Assembly (NCBI RefSeq): GCF_024362785.1
Contig: NZ_CP093301.1
Location: 4,712,001-4,776,000 of the forward strand
Length of the DNA: 64,000 nt
Direction of reading: 5' to 3'
From: Evansella sp. LMS18
GTDB taxonomy: Bacteria > Bacillota > Bacilli > Bacillales > Salisediminibacteriaceae
Part shown: positions 61,754 to 64,000 of the stretch, in pieces
How the letters are laid out: every line of letters starts with the position of its first letter
Numbering within the stretch: the first letter of the stretch is position 1
Notes under the pieces: generated by a model
The model's database searches: none
What the model was told of the DNA's origin: nothing
Seen by the model: only the letters and a program-made list of their open reading frames with translations
Translations under genes and position numbers: made by a program

Positions 61754-63238
61754 TTACCCAGTTTTTTTAGGAAGAGTAACAGTAACGATTGTTCCAATAT
61801 TTTCTTTACTTTCAATATGGATGCTGCCATGGTGGTTCTGGATGATCTTAAAACATACCATCATGCCTAATCCGGTTCCTTTTTCTTTAGTAGTGTAAAA
61901 CGGTTCGCCAAGTCGTTTGATTTTTTCAGGAGGTATACCCACTCCTTCATCTTTAAAGTATAAAACGGCCGACTCGTTGTTTACCGTAATTTTAATATGT
62001 AAAATACCACCGTCGGGCATAGCTTCAATGGCGTTCTTTATCAGGTTCATAAAAACTTGTTTCAGCTGATTTTCTTCACATTGAACAATTACATCTTCAT
62101 CTTTGAAGTCATAATCCAATTTAATGACAACATCCTTCAGATGAATTTCCGACTCAAGGAATTTGATGACCTTCTGCACTATGTCAATTAACCTTTTATC
62201 CGATAGATCAACCGCCTGAGGTTTGGCAAGCAGCATAAACTCCCCAGCTATAAAGTTTATTCTTTCAATTTCTTCTAAAAGAAGATTATAATATGTCTTT
62301 TTCTTTTCATCTTTCTCATCCGCATTCAGGAATTCCATAAAACCTTTCAGCGTAGTCAGGGGGTTTCTGATTTCATGTGCCACTCCTGCGGCAAGTTCAC
62401 CGATAATTGACAGCTTTTCTGATCTTAGAAGCAGTTCCTCTGATTTTTTCTGTTCGGTTATATCATTTCGGATAGCCGCATATTGATATGGCTTGCCTGC
62501 TTCATTCAAAAAAGGGACGATTGTCGTGAATACCCAGTAAAAAGAACCGTCCTTTGCCCTGTTTTTTATTTCCCCCTGCCAGACCTCTCCTTTACCGATT
62601 GTACTCCAGAGATCTTTGAAGAATTCTCTGGAATGGTGTCCTGAGTTGAGTATACGGTGATCCTGCCCAATAAGCTCTTCCCTGCTGTATTTTGAAATCT
62701 CGCAGAATGTATCATTCACATAAGTTATGGTGCCTTTCCTGTCAGTAATAGCTACAATAGAAGATTCGTCGAGAGCATGTTTGATAGCCTGTAACTCTTT
62801 ATTGGATTTAGCTAACTTATTAAGCGTCAGTTTTAACGTTCCTTCAGTTTCCTTATTATTCGTTATATCTTTTTGGATAGATATATATTTGCAGATTTCT
62901 CCGTTTTCATCTTCAAATGGAATGATTGTAGTGTGCACCCAGTAGTATGTTCCATCTTTTGCTTTGTTCTTGATCTCTCCTTCCCATACTTTTCCCCGCC
63001 TGACAATTTTCCACAGATTGCTGAAAAATTTGCGGGAGTGGAAATCCGAATTTAATATACTGTATTTTTCCCCTGTGATTTCATCTCGTCTGTATTTTGA
63101 AATTTCACAAAATCGGTCGTTTACATAGGTTATTTTCCCTGCAGGGTCGCAGACAGACACAACATTTGTCAGATCCATCGCAAAAAGCATTTCACTGCCG
63201 AGTTTATCAATCGTCATCAATTTATCCAACTGTGCCAT
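61754..63238 (-). CDS. PAS-domain sensor histidine kinase (sporulation-kinase type)
   Basis: 494 residues without membrane helices. Two near-repeated PAS-PAC domains (about 15-130 and 140-265) with the shared motif ITYVNDxFCEISKYxRxE(E/L)I. Then the HisKA domain with phosphoacceptor His 288 in AAGVAHEIRNPLTTLKGFM and HATPase_c (NLIKNAIEAMP, GTGLGM). The HEIRNPLTTLKGF region resembles KinA/KinE-type kinases of sporeformers. No response regulator gene is adjacent, as usual for phosphorelay kinases. GGAGGTGA precedes the ATG. Confidence 0.9.
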   Translation of the reverse strand: MAQLDKLMTIDKLGSEMLFAMDLTNVVSVCDPAGKITYVNDRFCEISKYRRDEITGEKYSILNSDFHSRKFFSNLWKIVRRGKVWEGEIKNKAKDGTYYWVHTTIIPFEDENGEICKYISIQKDITNNKETEGTLKLTLNKLAKSNKELQAIKHALDESSIVAITDRKGTITYVNDTFCEISKYSREELIGQDHRILNSGHHSREFFKDLWSTIGKGEVWQGEIKNRAKDGSFYWVFTTIVPFLNEAGKPYQYAAIRNDITEQKKSEELLLRSEKLSIIGELAAGVAHEIRNPLTTLKGFMEFLNADEKDEKKKTYYNLLLEEIERINFIAGEFMLLAKPQAVDLSDKRLIDIVQKVIKFLESEIHLKDVVIKLDYDFKDEDVIVQCEENQLKQVFMNLIKNAIEAMPDGGILHIKITVNNESAVLYFKDEGVGIPPEKIKRLGEPFYTTKEKGTGLGMMVCFKIIQNHHGSIHIESKENIGTIVTVTLPKKTG

Positions 63239-63602
63239 TCACCTCCGAAAAAATTCAGCTATTTGAATGAATTTGATATATAGACTTTGCATAAAAAAAG
63301 ACGAACATTATTTTTCGATTGCAGCGTAAGACGGCGACTCTGACGGGAAAGGCGCGAGCTGAAAATCCATTTTAGACGGCGTTCAGCCGGAAAAAATTAG
63401 TTGAAGCCGTGCCCGCAGAACGCGTCCGTCAGTAGCGTAAATCGAACAACAAAGTAACATTTGAAGATAATGTTCTTATTAATGATGGTAATTTTGAATT
63501 ATGAAATTGATTCATTTACTAAACGATTTAAGTTTTACAAATTTTGCCAGAAAAGTTTTTGCCATGATATAATAAAAGAAATTTATTCTTCCAGGAGGTC
63601 AT
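63239..63602. other. 364-bp spacer containing MITE-like copy B
   Basis: The repeat occupies 63264-63514. A GGAGG before 63603 begins the next gene. No other gene seen. Confidence 0.6.
63264..63514 (+). repeat. MITE-like repeat, copy B
   Basis: About 250 bp; ends are imperfect inverted repeats (TGAATGAATTTGATATAT at the left, and TGAATCAATTTCATAATT on the opposite strand at the right). It has about 45 extra internal bases relative to copy A (14529-14749). Confidence 0.75.
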
Positions 63603-63896
63603 ATGATGAAACTTCCTGCCTGCTGGTGCTGCCAGTACAAATTTGCGTGGAAAGAGCTGTTATTTTTCCTGGGGCCCAAAAAATGCCCGGTCTGTAAAGA
63701 AAAACAATTTGTAACTGCAAAGAAAAGGCTCCAGGCAGCATGGTCCAGCCCTGTTACAGTTATTCTCATGTTTATATTCCTGCATCTTTTTTCTTTCCCT
63801 ACAGCGATTTTGCTTGGAGTATTCGTTCTGATAATAGGCATTACCCTGAGTCCTTTTTGTTATGAATTTACAAATGAGCAGGAGCCATTGTTTTAG
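63603..63896 (+). CDS. Small membrane protein with cxxc_20_cxxc zinc ribbon
   Basis: 97 residues. Two Cys pairs (CWCCQYKF and CPVC, about 20 residues apart) form a zinc-ribbon of the CXXC_20_CXXC type, followed by two membrane helices (about 50-66 and 67-85). GGAGG lies 7 bases before the second ATG (63606), which may be the true start. Function unknown; family is common in Bacillales. Confidence 0.8.
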   Translation: MMKLPACWCCQYKFAWKELLFFLGPKKCPVCKEKQFVTAKKRLQAAWSSPVTVILMFIFLHLFSFPTAILLGVFVLIIGITLSPFCYEFTNEQEPLF

Positions 63897-63938
63897 GGGA
63901 TGAATTTTAGAGGGGAACCCTTTCTTTGCTGCAAGGTA

Positions 63939-64000
63939 TCAGCTGTAAATAATACGGGCAGCCTGCTCCATTATATCGTTAATAATCTCCTTAGCCGATT
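63939..64000 (-). CDS. Partial C-terminal reading frame entering from the right edge
   Basis: On the minus strand an open frame runs from the window edge to a TGA at 63939, giving ...SAKEIINDIMEQAARIIYS. About 19-20 residues only; it may be the end of a gene to the right. No family can be assigned. Confidence 0.3.
   Translation of the reverse strand, partial: SAKEIINDIMEQAARIIYS

Overview
The window looks like chromosomal DNA from a Firmicute of the family Bacillaceae, probably a halo-alkaliphilic Bacillus relative. This rests on AGGAGG-type ribosome binding sites, the glgBCDAP order, a CcpN/YqfL/PPDK cluster, an AprX-type protease, a YjcD-type helicase, a PAS kinase of the sporulation-kinase type, CsoR/CopA, and very acidic secreted proteins. 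The organism call is inference; no rRNA or tRNA gene is present. Nearly all genes lie on the minus strand. Only four are on the plus strand: the membrane protein at 9.9 kb, pulA at 25.2 kb, a small gene at 37.3 kb and a zinc-ribbon membrane protein at 63.6 kb.

Layout. 0-4.5 kb: operon ccpN - ppdK regulatory protein - ppdK (pyruvate/PEP interconversion). 5-9.6 kb: WrbA-like flavoprotein, lipoprotein, a tnpB-only IS200/IS605-type element inserted just upstream of a small membrane-protein gene, a UVR-motif miniprotein, a GNAT. 9.9-14.3 kb: polytopic membrane protein, then a phnD-phnE-phnC importer operon. 14.8-16.4 kb: catalase. 16.5-24.6 kb: glycogen operon glgB-C-D-A-P, divergent from a type I pullulanase gene at 25.2-27.3 kb. 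27.9-31.4 kb: SDR oxidoreductase, a divergent QueA paralogue, a VOC protein (overlapping genes), then AprX. 31.6-33.8 kb: GAF sensor kinase and LuxR-type regulator. 34.1-36.4 kb: membrane-anchored alpha/beta hydrolase. 36.6-40.5 kb: small heme-copper-oxidase-like protein, ATP-grasp/LLM pair, phosphodiesterase. 41.0-44.1 kb: copper efflux (CsoR, CopA, and an unlisted 55-residue His-rich membrane peptide). 44.3-49.3 kb: acetyltransferase, acyl-CoA synthetase, helicase, excisionase-like protein. 49.7-59.7 kb: two successive S8 protease / M14 carboxypeptidase cassettes, a gene-pair duplication. 59.9-61.4 kb: formamidase and FmdB. 61.7-63.2 kb: PAS sensor kinase.

The genes fit a starch/glycogen-using, protein-degrading soil or soda-lake sporeformer: glycogen storage and debranching, exported endo- and exopeptidases, and amide nitrogen release.

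The most unusual content is between genes. There is a roughly 220-300 bp dispersed repeat built from short ACGGA/TCCGT palindromes (four copies), a MITE-like repeat of about 220-250 bp (two copies plus a lone end), a short palindrome found twice and apparently inserted inside one of the larger repeats, an 82-bp tandem minisatellite, and a GC-rich duplicated hairpin block. The strongest candidates for something undescribed are the duplicated S8-M14 cassette, the copA-coupled His-rich peptide, the QueA-paralogue operon, and these repeat families.
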